A stretch of 64,000 nucleotides of DNA from Piper betle. Lineage: Eukaryota; Streptophyta; Magnoliopsida; Piperales; Piperaceae. A model generated the notes under the pieces. That model made no database searches. It was given only the letters and a program-made list of their open reading frames with translations, and was not told the origin of the DNA. The stretch's first letter is position 1, and each line of letters opens with the position of its first letter. Below, piece after piece: positions 34,867 to 46,989 of this stretch. A program made the translations under genes and the position numbers. The stretch spans positions 1 through 64,000 of the forward strand of contig JAURVB010013945.1 of the NCBI GenBank assembly GCA_033002965.1, given 5' to 3'.

Positions 34867-36694
34867 TAGATAGATAATAAATACATAAAAGCAATCAATA
34901 CTCTAATCATGAAATAATAATATCATGTACTATAGACATAAATGGCTAAGCACGAGTAAATATTATCTATATTCGTGTTAGTAATCATATAAACAATTAA
35001 ATATATAAATACATAATCATTTTATAAATAAATAAATACTTATTTAATTTTAATTAACAGTAAATAATAATAATAATATAGTCATCATTACAAAATACCT
35101 ACTTAATTACAAGTAAATAATAACATACACGCAAGAAACAAGTGAATAAATAAATAAATAAATAAATAAATACAATTTAGTAAACAATAAAAGTGAAATA
35201 TTAATAAGTAAATATAATAATAATAATAACAAATAATCATGTAAACAGACATCAATATGATAAACATATAAAGATAAATAAATAAATAAAAATCAATAAA
35301 TGAATAAACAAATAAAACAATAAATGAAGAAAAATCATCATAACATCCAATAACGCTAAGTCATGTGAATATGCATCATAACTAACATATAGGTTCTCGA
35401 CGTACAAAAAACGGTACAAGAACGAAGGAAAACAGGCTAAAAATGAATTGAACAGGACCGAACCCAGCTAAACCAGACCAAACCAAAAATCAGTTTGGGT
35501 TAACTGTTGTTCTGGGTCGGCTCGGTTGGTGGCACGAACACAGGCTCGGACTGGCGACCTCAGGCACGATCATGAGGACGTGGCTACGGTCAGGTGGACG
35601 CGGTTGCAACAGGTGGACACGGTTGTGATAGGTGGACGCGGGGCGAGAAGACGGACAAACGGGCCTTAAAATGGCCTGATCACCGCCGGAGGTGTTGGTG
35701 GTGACGATTGGAGCAGTCCAGCCGTCAGCGGGCCGGAACAATGGCCGGATCACCGCGGGTGCGGCGACATCGTTGTCGGCTATCATGGCCATGGTGGTCA
35801 TCATGGGTTGTCTCAAAAGGTAGATCTAGGAAATATGAACCTGTCTGGGTTGTTGGACTGGTCGGACGCGGCCTGCCGTCTCCGAAAAATGGCCCAAACG
35901 GTGGCGGCAGCGCCAAAGACCTGCCCTCAAAACTCTTTCCTCAGCAGCGACTGTGGCGGCATCCGTGGTCGTGAGATAGACGACTACAAATCCGTGTGCG
36001 AGGCGGTCATGGGGGTGCATAGCATGGTTGTTGGCGGCTTCGACAGGCACATGCACGCTCTTGTAGTATGGTTATCGAAAAATACGAAAACTACATATAT
36101 ATAGGTCTGGGTAGGGATTTATATAATAGGCCCGAAGGCAACTTGTGGTGGATCTTCCTTTTTGAAATCATACTTGAGAGTTCTCATCTTCGAGGGTTAT
36201 TAATCCGGAAGCTCGATCGATTAAATGCCTCGGGTTAAGTGGGATCTGATAAAACACCACTCAACTCGTCCTACAACCTATAAAAATTAAATCACGATAG
36301 AGTAGAACAATAAATAAAGGGTGAATCCTAAATGGACCTGGCAGAAGCTCTGAGCGTGTCTTAGTGCCTAAACGGTGAGCTCCTACTTCGTACATAATTG
36401 TCAGTCATACGGTGACACGGACGAGGTTGTGGCTAGCTTGAGTGAGGCCCGTGGGGGAAAAGAGAAGGAAGAAAAAGAAGAAGGAAGTTGGGTGGAAAGG
36501 ATGGTGGTGGCTGAATGATGACAGTGTTAGAAGTGTGGAATAATAAATGTTAGGGGAAGAAAACGAGTGGTCAGTGAAAATAACGAATGGCCAATGATAA
36601 AAACGAATGGTCGTCTCACAAATGGTCATCTCATAATTTAAATCTTAACACCGGTTCAGATTATAAAACCTTGATTCGAATCACAGGTTTTATA
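34867..36694 (-). mobile_element. Ty3/gypsy 3' LTR, outer part
   Basis: Minus-strand LTR start at 36694 (TATAAAACCTGTGATTCG, one change from TGTAAAACC) running left to the solo-LTR insertion site. Includes an (AAAT)n-rich tract (34880-35330) that is the inverse of the solo LTR's TTTA tract, and a GC-rich segment (35500-36060). Landmarks 'ggtctgggtagggat...aggcccgaaggcaac' are shared with the 5' LTR. Confidence 0.8.
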
Positions 36695-37487
36695 ATCTTC
36701 CCTCCTTATAAAAATTTCGTCCTCAAAATTTTAAATTAAGAAGGCTTCACTCTCAATGTCCTAGTTGACCACATCTGAAGCATGCGTTTGTACCCACTCT
36801 GCATATTTCTCTGTGGCGGAGTCCACAGTATTGACATGTTGGGGTGTCTATTCTCCTGAACTTGTCCATCCATAACTCTCATTTTTGCTGGGGCATCTAT
36901 CCTATGCCTCTGTTGTGTCCCCTGATCCGATTGATATTGTTGAGGGTGTTGTTGTCTTTGTTAATAGTCTCGACGGGTTTGAGTAGCCAAGATTTGCTTA
37001 GCCTCGCTTGCGGCTCGCACCACATCCCCAAAAGTGGCAAATCTACATTTGTATGTCTGCCAACCTTGCAATGGTAGCCTCCATTTCGGTCTAACGAGCT
37101 TCTAACGCTACGGCAGCTTCCACTACGATGGCTCCTGCTACGGCAGCTTGCCAAGCCTGGCTCAATGTGATTTCCTGGCGGCAGTGCAACTCTCGATCGG
37201 TTAGACACCTTCTCACTATGAACATGAGTAGGGCTAGCTTGTCTGGAAGAAAGAGGAGATGAAGTCCTATTCCGAGTACTTCAATTTCTTACCGTGATTA
37301 CCCCTATTCATTGATCCAATCCTGAAAATACTGTTATACTACCCACTGATGAAGAATCTGTAAATCAAAGACAACAAGGACAGAAAGATATACCAGCCAG
37401 CTGAACTTGGAGCAATCTTTGCACACACATCAACTATGAAAATATTTTCCAACTGAATCAACCGAGAGTTTGTTCTGATACAAAAAT
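36695..37487 (-). mobile_element. Gypsy internal region, almost fully deleted
   Basis: Only 793 bp remain between the LTRs. At the 3' side the minus strand reads AAGGAGGGAAGAT (36695-36708), a polypurine tract, preceded by GAGGACGAAATTTTTATAA. At the 5' side is the primer site. A gag-like stretch (TFGDVV.AASEAKQILATQT, near 37050-36960) is visible in a frame with stops. Protease, reverse transcriptase and integrase are absent. Confidence 0.75.
37471..37487 (-). other. Gypsy primer-binding site
   Basis: The minus strand reads ATTTTTGTATCAGAACA immediately after GGGGTGTTACA, a mutated form of the iMet site (TGGTATCAGAGC). Confidence 0.6.
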
Positions 37488-39323
37488 TGTAACACCCCAA
37501 ATCCGATTCATGTTAAGAACCGAACTGGAATGTCACCGGCCCCGGTTAGGTCGGCTAACCCAAACCCAACCCTACGGATCTACTCTCGGTGTCTCGAGAT
37601 GGAAGATGTCTATCCATATGCATGGATGAATGCACAAAAATAAACCTAACATGCCACTACGTGGATGACATGTCAAAAACATTTAATTCGATCACATCAA
37701 AACATTTTCGACATTTGGGTCTCGACCCACTTATTGATTCTATTCATATTTCGCTTTTATCATTCTACTAGCACACTAATATCTATTTGAAATCATAATA
37801 TCACTATCCATTTTTACTTACCACAATCTTCATCATAAGTATTTTCATTGTTCATAATTACATAACAACACAATTAAAATAGTGAAAACAAATATTTGAT
37901 TGGCGCGTATGCGTGTGCAGAAGAGACATCACTGGTCTTCCGTCCTGGCTGGCTCATCCTACTTATGATCATCACCTACATATATTATAAAAACACGTAA
38001 GTAATGAGCGTTACTGGTCCAAAAATATAACTAATATCAAACTGACTGTGGGAGCAAACTCTCATATGAAAGAAAACATCGTGAAATCTCTGAGGGCATC
38101 TGCTGAACTGAACTCATCTTTAACTAAACTGATATGCTGCTGCTGATGCCTCTCTTGGCATTTTCTCATTTCACTTTCCAGTCCCTTGGGACTACTGTCA
38201 TATACTATGCCTTTTTCTTACTTTCATATCCACTCGCGTAGCACAGTTGTCCGTTCCAGCTTACGACTGGCTCATGCCACTTGTGTAGCATAGTTGTCGG
38301 CAGCTTCGATTGGGACATGCCACTTGCATAACATGGTTGTCTAGATTCCCAACTTAAGACAGGCACATGCTACCTGCATAGCATGGTTATCGGCGGCTTC
38401 AAATGGCTGATGCAACTTGCATAGCATGGTTGTTGGGATTCCTGGCTTACAAGTGGCACATGCTACTTGTGTAGCATGGTTGTCGGCAGCTTCAACTGGC
38501 ACATGCTGCTTAAGCAGCATGGTTGTCGGCGGCTTCGACTGGCACATGGTACTTGTGAAACATGGTTGTCGGTATTTCCGGCTTACGTCTAGCACATGCC
38601 ACTTGCGTAGAATGTTTGTTGGCGGCTTTGAATGGCACATGCACGCTCGTGTCGTACGGCTATCAAAAAGATACCAAAACTATATATATATATATATATA
38701 TATATATGTAGGTCTGGGTAGGGATATATATAATAGGCCCGAAGGCAACTTGTGGGGGATCTTGTTTTTCGAAATCATACTAAAAGCTTCTCATCCTTGA
38801 GGGTTATTAATTCAGAAGATCGTTCAATTAAATGACCCGGGTTAAGTGGGATCGGATAAAACACCACTCAACTCGTCCTACAATTTGTCAAAATTAAATC
38901 ACGATAAAGTAGAACAATAAATCTGGGGCGAATCCTAAACGGCCCTGGTAGAAGCTACGAGCTTGTCTTAGTGCCTAAACGGCGAGCTCCTACTCTGTAC
39001 CAAATTGTTAGTCATGCGGTGACGGTGACGAGGTTGTGGCTGGCTTGAGTGAGGATCGTGGGGGAAAAGAGAAGGAAGAAAAAGAAGAAGGAAATTGGGT
39101 GAGAAGGACGGTGGTGGCTGAATGATGACAGTGTCATAAGTGTGGAATATATAGATGCCAGGGGAAGAAAACGAGTGGTCAGTGAAAAAATGATTGGTTA
39201 GTGATAAAAACGAATGGCATCTACGATGGTCATCTCGTAATTTAAATCTTAATTCGACTAAAAATAATAGTCGAACCTACTGGTTAAAATTATAAAACCC
39301 TGATTCAAATCACTGGTTTTACA
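37488..39323 (-). mobile_element. Ty3/gypsy 5' LTR (minus-strand element)
   Basis: 1836 bp, from TGTAAAACCAGTGATT (minus strand, 39323) to GGGGTGTTACA (37488). Shorter than its 3' partner (about 3.0 kb without the insertion). It carries a private minisatellite (38240-38650) and a (TA)n tract at 38682-38708. The 5-mer outside (TACTC, 39324-39328) does not match the one outside the 3' LTR (CACTT, 30948-30952), so the element's outer duplication is lost or the ends have been rearranged. Confidence 0.8.
38240..38650. repeat. Minisatellite with alternating 43- and 50-bp units
   Basis: Nine units, each starting near (A/G)(A/G)CATGGTTGT, at 38240, 38287, 38330, 38380, 38423, 38473, 38516, 38559 and 38609. 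Short units read GTCGGCGGCTTCGACTGG. Long units contain a CCGGCTTAC-like insert. The order is mostly long-short. A single unit is present in the 3' LTR near 36020-36060, so the array expanded in this LTR only. The 99-codon frame on the minus strand here is a by-product of the repeat. Confidence 0.85.
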
Positions 39324-39959
39324 TACTCAGTGGAGTTTTAAACCCCATTAGGTAACTTTAGTTAGGGTTTGGTGTTGCAAGTTAGAGAAAAGTCTCATAC
39401 CAATGGCTTCATCAAATGGACTTAACTAGAAGATTTTTTAGATAGGACTAACGGAGCCCAAATGGGCTCAAATTTTGACCAATGGGTTTTGACACTCTAA
39501 GGGATTGGGGTAAAGATTACCAAGTGATAACCCATGGGCAAATATGGTAAACAAGGCCCACTAAGGTCGCGTTCAGGTGTTGGGAACAGTGTTCCTTGGC
39601 CGCACACTAATTTTACTAAGTGTCGTTTATGGGCTTGGAGACTTCAAATAGTTCTGGGTAAGTGGGTAGTGCTATACAAGAGCGTGGGCTTGAATCTAGT
39701 AAGATTTGAGGTTCAAAATTGAAGTAGTTAAGCCTAATTGGAATCTAATATTGGATGTATTGTCCTTAGTCGTTTCTTGAGTTGGGTAGACCTATTGGGC
39801 TTTGATAACTTCTAAGATAAGGTATATTGACCCAAATGCTCCTAAATTATAATATAGTGCTATAGGGAAACAACCTAAATTGTAAAAGAAATTACGTGAA
39901 ATTTCATCACCATTTGTCTAGGTATTCAAATTTTACATCTAGAGTCAGATAATTAGGGT
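39324..39959. other. Segment without recognisable feature
   Basis: No terminal motif, domain or match to another part of the window was noticed. A short frame (39534-39722 +) has no recognisable product. Confidence 0.4.
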
Positions 39960-40230
39960 TTCACCCTTCATGTACGTCTAAAAATTGGGCAAAGGTGCGG
40001 CCGGGTCACCAGGACCTTGCAGGCTACCACATTTTGCCATATTAGGCACCTCAACTATATCATACAAGGAATATATGATGAAGAGATGAACATAAAAGTT
40101 GTATATCCTCTCAAAATGAACACAACAAAGAAAACGACAAGCAAAAAGGTCTTCTATAACATAACTTGTGACAGTAGACAGTCCAAAGATTAGACCATAA
40201 TTACTAACCCTAACCCTACTTACCAACATA
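39960..40230 (-). repeat. Diverged fragment of module D
   Basis: Aligns with 42010-42240 in D3 (shared 'attgggcaaa.gtgcggcc.ggtcac' and 'gctaccacattt.gc'), about 70% identity by eye, and keeps the D frame open (39978-40229, -). Confidence 0.6.
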
Positions 40231-40620
40231 ATCTACTACTGTCGCCGCCCACCTTCGCCATCCCCCGACCTCCGCCACCCTCCCCCGCCCTCCCCCAGTC
40301 CTTCCCCAGCCCTCCGCCGCCCTCCCCCCCCTCCGCCGCCTTCCCGCCGCCCTCCGCCACCCTCCCCCGCCCTCCCCCACCCTCCCCCGCCCACCCTCGC
40401 CCTCCCCCGACCTCCGTGGCCCTCCCCTCACCCACCCCCACCCTTTGCCGCCCTCCCCCGCCCTCCTCCGACCTCTGCCACCCTCCCCGCCCTCCTCCGA
40501 CCTCCGCCGCCCCACCCCACCCTCCGCCACCGCCTCGACTCCGTTGCCACTTGCCTCCGCCTCCGCCGGACCACCGCCCTCTACTTCCACCTGACCGCTA
40601 CTCTTTGCCACTGTTAGTAT
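40231..40620. repeat. Polypyrimidine C-rich tract
   Basis: About 390 bp made of CCTCCGCC / CCCTCCCC words, with almost no A or G runs on the plus strand. The open frames on both strands (40216-40622) are low-complexity Gly/Arg/Glu or Pro/Ser translations and are not called as genes. The minus strand is rich in GGGG runs. Confidence 0.8.
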
Positions 40621-41259
40621 AAAATTTCTCCTCTGTTTTGAATCAACATGAGTAATACTTGATTATTTTAATGAAGCCATGAGTAATGCTGATTATTTTA
40701 TATTTTGGAAATACTTATGAGGTTAATAATTATTAAGTTAATGATTATTTATAATTGGATATAATGCAAAAAAAATTATACTGACAAAATTTTGTAGCAT
40801 TTGAATTATAAAAATTTGTGCAATTGTTTGGTGAAGGAAGCTTGCATCTTGGAGGGAATAGGTACTAAATGCAAATTGACATATTTTTTTTCGAGATGGA
40901 TCATACAAATTCTTTACTAAATGTAAGTGAGCAAAGTGGAGGTGGAAAAGATTAAAAAAATCGATTGCTAAAGAAAGAGAATCTATTGACGAAGATAATA
41001 TTCCAACATCTTGATGTCTATAATCACCGCTAGTGCCTTCTCCACCTTTGGGTCATTTTATTAGCTGGTTTGGAATTACTATGTTTGTGTGATTTTACTA
41101 GCTGATTTGGAATTACTATGTTCGTGTGACTTTATTTGATGGTTTCTTCCTTGACAACTTCTTGTTTGACTTATTTAGAAAGTGGTTTTATATGATTAAT
41201 AATGCAAATATATTGATCTAAATTCCTAAATACATGAGTAGTTTTTATCCTTTTTTTAG
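40621..41259. other. AT-rich segment next to D3
   Basis: No gene. Contains a short tandem duplication of about 40 bp (TTTGGAATTACTATGTT.GTGTGA, near 41068-41135). Confidence 0.5.
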
Positions 41260-41542
41260 GTATATCAATTTGGTTATTTTAGGCATTAAATATCAATTTT
41301 ATTGTATATTATGTTTTGTAACTTTCATAAAATATAATATTAGCATTACAAATGTTAAAGGCATTATTTTATTAATATAAAATATCGGACATTCGGTCGG
41401 ACAAAAAATGTCCATGTTTGGTTTGTTTTAATTCAGTTAAATTTGGTCAGCCAAATTCGGTCGGACATGCTTCGGACGTCGGTCGGACACGGACATTCGG
41501 ACGTCCATGGCCACCCCTAAGTACAAAAAATTGTTATAAATG

Positions 41543-41581
<39 letters not shown>

Positions 41582-43889
41582 CATTAATAGGGATTCTTGT
41601 TTTTTTTTTTTTTCAAAGGTAATTTCCCTATACCACACATACACCTTACCGCCATGCCCACACACTCACCCAACACACACACCTAAACAAATTAGAGACC
41701 TAGGGTTTCAACTAATCGATTAAAATAACTACCTAAATGATTTTTAAATTGAACCAAAAGTCACAGGTTTCTAGTAGACAATAATTGAGTACATCCATAA
41801 TTTTTATAGATTTTATTAATCTTTTTAATTAGCTTATAATAGAGCACAATCTTTAAGCATGACATGGCATACTGACATCACAATACACATGCCAAAAATT
41901 TACGGGATTTGTTCATGTCCTTTAAGTAGTTATATTTGTGTGAAAAGTTTACATGAATAATTCCACACATAGATAAACAATAATGTAGAAGGTTGACATC
42001 ATCACCAACCTGCATTAAGGTGTAAATATTGGGCAAATGTGCGGCCAGGTCACAGAGACCTTGAAAGCTACCACATTTCGCAACGTTTGGCACCATGACT
42101 GCATCATACAAGCCATATCCGACACAGTGATGAACAAAGAAGTTGTAGATCTTGATGTTATTTACACAACAAAGTAAACATAAAGCAAAATTTATTTCTA
42201 AAACATGACTTATGAATTGTCTACCAGATCTGTGCAAAATAGTGACTACTAATACTTCAAAAATATTGAACAATTTATTTACATATGAAAAAATAATGAA
42301 ACCACTCCCTATTTACTGTTAACGCAAACTTCTGCAAATTAAAAATAATATTAAAATACAAAACATGCAAGAACCTAGGCGGATCTAGCATGAAACACAC
42401 ACAACAAGCAAGGAGGGGAGGAGGGCTTACCTCCAACGAACCAAGAGTAGGTCTCTTGGGGCTTCCTACCCTAAGACCTACAACCCTTGGCCTAGGCTAG
42501 GTTTGGAGAACTTGAAAGGAGCTGGAAGTGGCCATGAAGAGGAGTGGAGTAACCAATGAGAGGTAGGATGGTCAGAGGAGATGAGGAAATGAGCGAAAAG
42601 GAGAAGGAGAGGGGGTGTTAAAGAAAATGGAAAAGTTTGCAACCACCAAGGCATGACTTAATGATGTCATAGGTATTGTAAAACATCTAAAGAGATATGA
42701 GTATCATACCTAATAAGTTATGGGCTGATCCAAAACCATAAAACTTAAGATTTTCCTCGTAAAGTAGTCGGGATTACCTCGAGAACAGTGCCACATGTCC
42801 CATAGGGGCTAGGATAGTCCGAAGGGGGTTCCAAACACACAGAAGTAATTTAGGTTCACGAGAAACACAATCCTAAACCTAAGTAGACTTGTTATGTATA
42901 AATCAAAAACTAAGAGTCAATATTATGTAGTGTCTAATTGGGCGGCGCCAAGTACCGGGGGAGAATAAAGTTGTGGCTTGCACAAACCATATCATACATA
43001 TGCATGAAGTAAAAAAGGTTGGGCAAACAACTTGATCTGGGTTTAGACCAATCCTAAACTAAAACCATTGGATGAAAAGCCCAGGTTTTACAAAATGGGA
43101 CTAATCTGATGTCCTTATAAATAAACGGCCCTGCTGAGTCATGGGTGTAGGAACTGTTTCTGCACCATGTCTTTGTCAACTACCCCTCATATATATATGT
43201 GTGTGTGTGTGTGTATACTTATTATCATTCCTCCTAATTGGCCTCACTTTCAGACCATGGGGCACTACAATTTGAGGACCAAACAAAGCACATCAAACGT
43301 ATTTCCTGGATAAGGCTGCCCAAGGGAATGTCAGATTGAGCATTATCTATTTGGAATAATTATTTTCTTACTCCAACTAAGCTTGAAAAAGAAAGGCTGC
43401 CCGTGGCTCAATGGCATGAACGCGAGAGAGTGGTCTCAATTCAGACCAATGGATGACCACTGGATGCATTAAATTTTGTGGTTCATACATGTATGCCTAC
43501 TATTAGCAAGAAAAAAACAGTTAAAAATTGAATTCCAAGTAAATATGGGATAAGTATCGAACAAAATACTTAAAAAATTAGATCATTATGATCTATCTCC
43601 ATATTGAAGGGTAGTTTTTATCTAAAATCAGAATTCATCTCTAACATAGATCTTGGCTAATATTTTAAAAGCAAGAGTACCAAAAATCATTATAAAAGTA
43701 ATGTAAAAATATATACATATATACAAAAATCTCAACAGAGGAATCTTGTATATTATTATTTTTCAAAGGTAATTTCCATATACCACACCCCCTAAACCCC
43801 ACGCCCACACCCTCACCCAAACACACACAACACTGACCTTACACACAACCGCTCCCATGAGGCATTGAACCCAACACACCCCCCCTCCT
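41260..43889 (-). repeat. Module D, copy D3 (right arm of the central inverted repeat)
   Basis: Reverse complement of D2, more complete than it in the middle: 41700-41880 is missing from D2 but present in D1. Includes the ...CCATGGCCACCCCTA end at 41519, (TA)n at 41547-41579, the conserved frame at 41878-42273 (-), the ~150-bp segment shared with D2, and a ...GGGGCACTACA end at 43269. Homology ends at the solo LTR. Confidence 0.8.
43404..43443 (+). other. tRNA-like A and B box words in module D (possible SINE head)
   Basis: TGGCTCAATGGC (43404-43415) fits the internal A box of tRNA promoters well. GGTCTCAATTC (43432-43442) is a poor B box. The pair recurs in every D copy (for example 46741-46780 +, and minus strand near 13340, 13890 and 23660). 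No A-rich tail or target duplication was found. Confidence 0.3.
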
Positions 43890-46673
43890 TGTAACACCCC
43901 AAATCCGGTCCACACTCGTGAACCGAACCGGTATGTTACAGGCCCCGGTTAGGTCGGCTAACCCGAACCTAACTCATGCGGATCCAATCTCGGCGTCTTA
44001 AGATTAAGATATAATTTTCAATGCATGGATGAATACACAAACCCTAACATGTTACTACATGAATGACATGCAAATCAAAGTGCACACCAAGACAATCCCG
44101 ATACAAACTAATAAAAATTTGGAAATATAACGGACAGAGTTTCCCCTAAAAATGCAATTAGGGGCCACCCTATCAAATATACATATGCAAATATATATAT
44201 AACCATATACCAAAAAAATTTCATTCATACAAAATACAAAATCTAACATGCTGTAACTCATTGGCTCTCAACCCACAACACTTTTCCTGCGCATTCCATT
44301 CACGTTTCACATTCTGTCATCATGTCTTAACAATTAATCACATCACATCATCATGTCTCAAGCATTTAATCACACCATATAATAATATCATAAACACAAT
44401 ATAACCACTCAATTAACTGACATGTGTGCAAGCGACAACAGTGCTCCTTAGTCCAAACTGGCTCCTCCTCGTAATTATTACCTACATATAGTATAAAAAC
44501 ACGTCAGTAACAAGTGTTACCAGTCCGAAAAATAAAATAACTATAACAAGCTGGCTATGAGAGCAAACTCTCATATGAAAGAAAACACCATATACTCCAC
44601 ATGAACACTCTGAAGGGCACTACTGATGAGCTGCTGGGCTGCAGACCCGGTAGCATCCCGAACATACTGATCTGCTGCTGCTGATGCCGCTCTTGACATT
44701 TTCTTACTTCATTTTTTTCTGGTCTCAAATCCTAAGCCCTTTCCTTACCTCCATACTTCTCCTGGCCTTGAACACGAAGGCCGAGTACTCTCAGGTAGTC
44801 GCCTTTAGTATCCTTTGAACCACAAGTCCGAACATGCGCTGTACTATATAGTACCCGTAAACCTCCACGTTCTCCGGGTGTGAGGAACTCAAACGCGGAG
44901 TTGTCAGGATCCCTTGGGAATGGAACAATCCACTGGCACTAATCCAGATCCAGCATTGACTGTCACGGCATCCGCTCATGGTACGTGCAGTCGGTTTCTC
45001 CATCTCTCATCTCATTGAAAACTCGATAAAATTATATATATATAGGCCTGGGAAGGGTTTTTTATAATAGGCCCGAAGGCAACTTGAGGAACACGAAGGC
45101 CCGAGTTAAGTAGGATCCAATAAAATGCCACTTAACTCGTCCTGTAAATAATAAAATAAACATACAATAGAAGAGCGTAAAATAGAGACGAGTCCTAAAC
45201 GGACCTGGTAGAAGCTCCAAGCGTGTCATCGTGCCTAGGCAACGAGCTCTTACTCCGTACCTACACATCAAAACTAAATACTAACACCCGCTAACTAAAT
45301 ATGCATCAAACTCAATAAATATCAATCAACAATCAAATAATCATAAGTTTGAAAATAATTCTAACTAATCTTGTTCATATCAATTTTACTGTGTTTTTAC
45401 GTTATACTCGATTAGCATGCTCATATTTACTTATCTCAGTAGATTAGTTATCCTCCATGCACTATCAATCACATCATGTAACTTATCACTTCATCACGTA
45501 TCCTCGATGCACTATCAATCACATCATAAATCAACCCTAGCATGTTGTGCTAACAATCATCAAGTTTAAATTATCAATTCGGAGGTAATTATACCTCATG
45601 TCATCGGTAAACGGCGACAGCTAGGGTTTTGTCGCGCGTCTTGGAGCTCAAATTCGACTCTTGGCGACATCCGAAGTCGATCAGGTTCGACTGAATGAGC
45701 TCTGCTGACGATCCAGCGAATTCCAGCGAATCCGGTTTTCCAACAGCTTCTGGCAGTTTTCCGACGACAACAACCGGCAGCGTCTACTGGCTGGATAGGG
45801 GTCATATTGGGTACCATTGGAACCGGCTCGGCGAGCCCGTTGCATCTACGACATCGACGTGGCCAGTGGAGGCGGCAGCTAGCCGGAAAATGGCAAAACA
45901 GATCCTGCGGCGATGGGTGACTCGATCCGATCGGCCTGAGCTGCGATGGCCTCCGCTTCGGCCGGGGATGGTCACTGGGTGGTCGAGGGTGTCGAGGCTA
46001 CAGCTAGATCGCAGCGGCGACGGTCGCCGCGGGCGCGATCGGTGACGGAAGTGGCCAAATGGTGGCCAGAACTGGTCGGGGAGGCGCGGCGACGCCATGG
46101 CGGGGCTAGTCGGCGATGATCGGCGGCAGGCCAGCGTCGATAGCAGTGACGACGTCAAGCAGAAAGGGGCGGCGTCGGGGCTGTGGTTTGGGCGAGGAAG
46201 AAGAAAAGGTCGGGGCTGTTTGGTGGCAAACTCGTAAATAAGACTTGACTCGTCTCCGGCTCGAGTCAATAATAATAACTAAGTCGTATTTTATCCTTAA
46301 AAAATCAGGAAAAATCCCTTAAAGTCAAACAAACACCACAACATTATAATGATTTGCTCTATGACTAACAACCCACCCAAATTGCCTACAACGCGTCCTA
46401 ACGCGGTAAACGGCCTAAAACTAATTCTACGATCCACTATATATAAAAATAAAAAAAATGACCGGCATACTCTAATATATTCTGATAACTCATTCTGCTC
46501 TGCTGTGTTCGTGACGTTATCATCATATACTTGGGTACGCATGACCCTCATAGCTCATACACGCAACCGGCGTCGGCTCGGTACACGTGTCCTGAAACTG
46601 ACTCGAGTCGAAAATAACGGTCGAATCGACCGGTTCTGAATATAAAACCCTGACTCGAATCGTGGGTTTTACA
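43890..46673 (-). mobile_element. Ty3/gypsy solo LTR inside module D
   Basis: 2784 bp; minus strand TGTAAAACCCACGATTCG (46673) to GGATTTGGGGTGTTACA (43890). No internal region. It separates D3 from D4 in a C-rich target, where a 5-bp duplication cannot be read cleanly (CTCCT versus CCCCC). The interior has a GC-rich part (45600-46230) with overlapping frames on both strands; these are LTR sequence, not genes. Confidence 0.85.
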
Positions 46674-46989
46674 CCCCCCCCTTCCAATTGGAATAATTAT
46701 TTTCTTCCTCCAACTAAGCTTGAAAAGGAAAGGCTGCCCGTGGCTAAATGGCATGAACGCAAGGGATTGGTCTCAATTCATACCGCTGGATGCATTAAAT
46801 TTTCTGGTCCATATATATATATATCTACTCTTAGCAAGAAAAACGATTAAAAATTGAATTCCAAATAAAAATCGGATATGTATCCAACAAAATACTTTTA
46901 AAAAATTAGATCATTATAATCTATCTCCTTATTGAAGGGTAGTTTTTATCTAAAATCAGAATTCATCTCTAACATAGATCTTTCCGTAT
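46674..46989 (-). repeat. Module D, partial copy D4
   Basis: Continues D3 beyond the solo LTR: matches the D1 duplication (13330-13800) in inverse orientation, including another A-box word (TGGCTAAATGGC) and the 'aaaactaccctt' region, then switches into the A edge at about 46980. Confidence 0.7.

Noticed and set aside
38341..38800. Repeat-protein-like frames (99 and 127 codons)
   Set aside because: The repetition comes from the LTR minisatellite; unit lengths (43 and 50) are not multiples of three.
30953..39323. Target duplication for the whole minus-strand gypsy element
   Set aside because: The outer 5-mers CACTT (30948-30952) and TACTC (39324-39328) differ, so I do not claim an intact insertion.
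40216..40622. Open frames of 68-131 codons in the C-rich tract
   Set aside because: Low-complexity translations on overlapping frames of both strands.
25330..41519. One 16-kb hAT transposon bounded by the facing TAGGGGTGG ends
   Set aside because: The flanking octamers (TGTGTACT left, AGTACAAA right) are inverse, not direct, repeats, and homology between the sides continues outward through (TA)n into all of module D. This is an inverted duplication, not transposon ends.
45596..46269. Long open frames on both strands (up to 155 codons)
   Set aside because: They lie in the GC-rich interior of the solo LTR 43890-46673 and overlap each other; no domain is visible. The same applies to 32643-33101 and 35490-36104.
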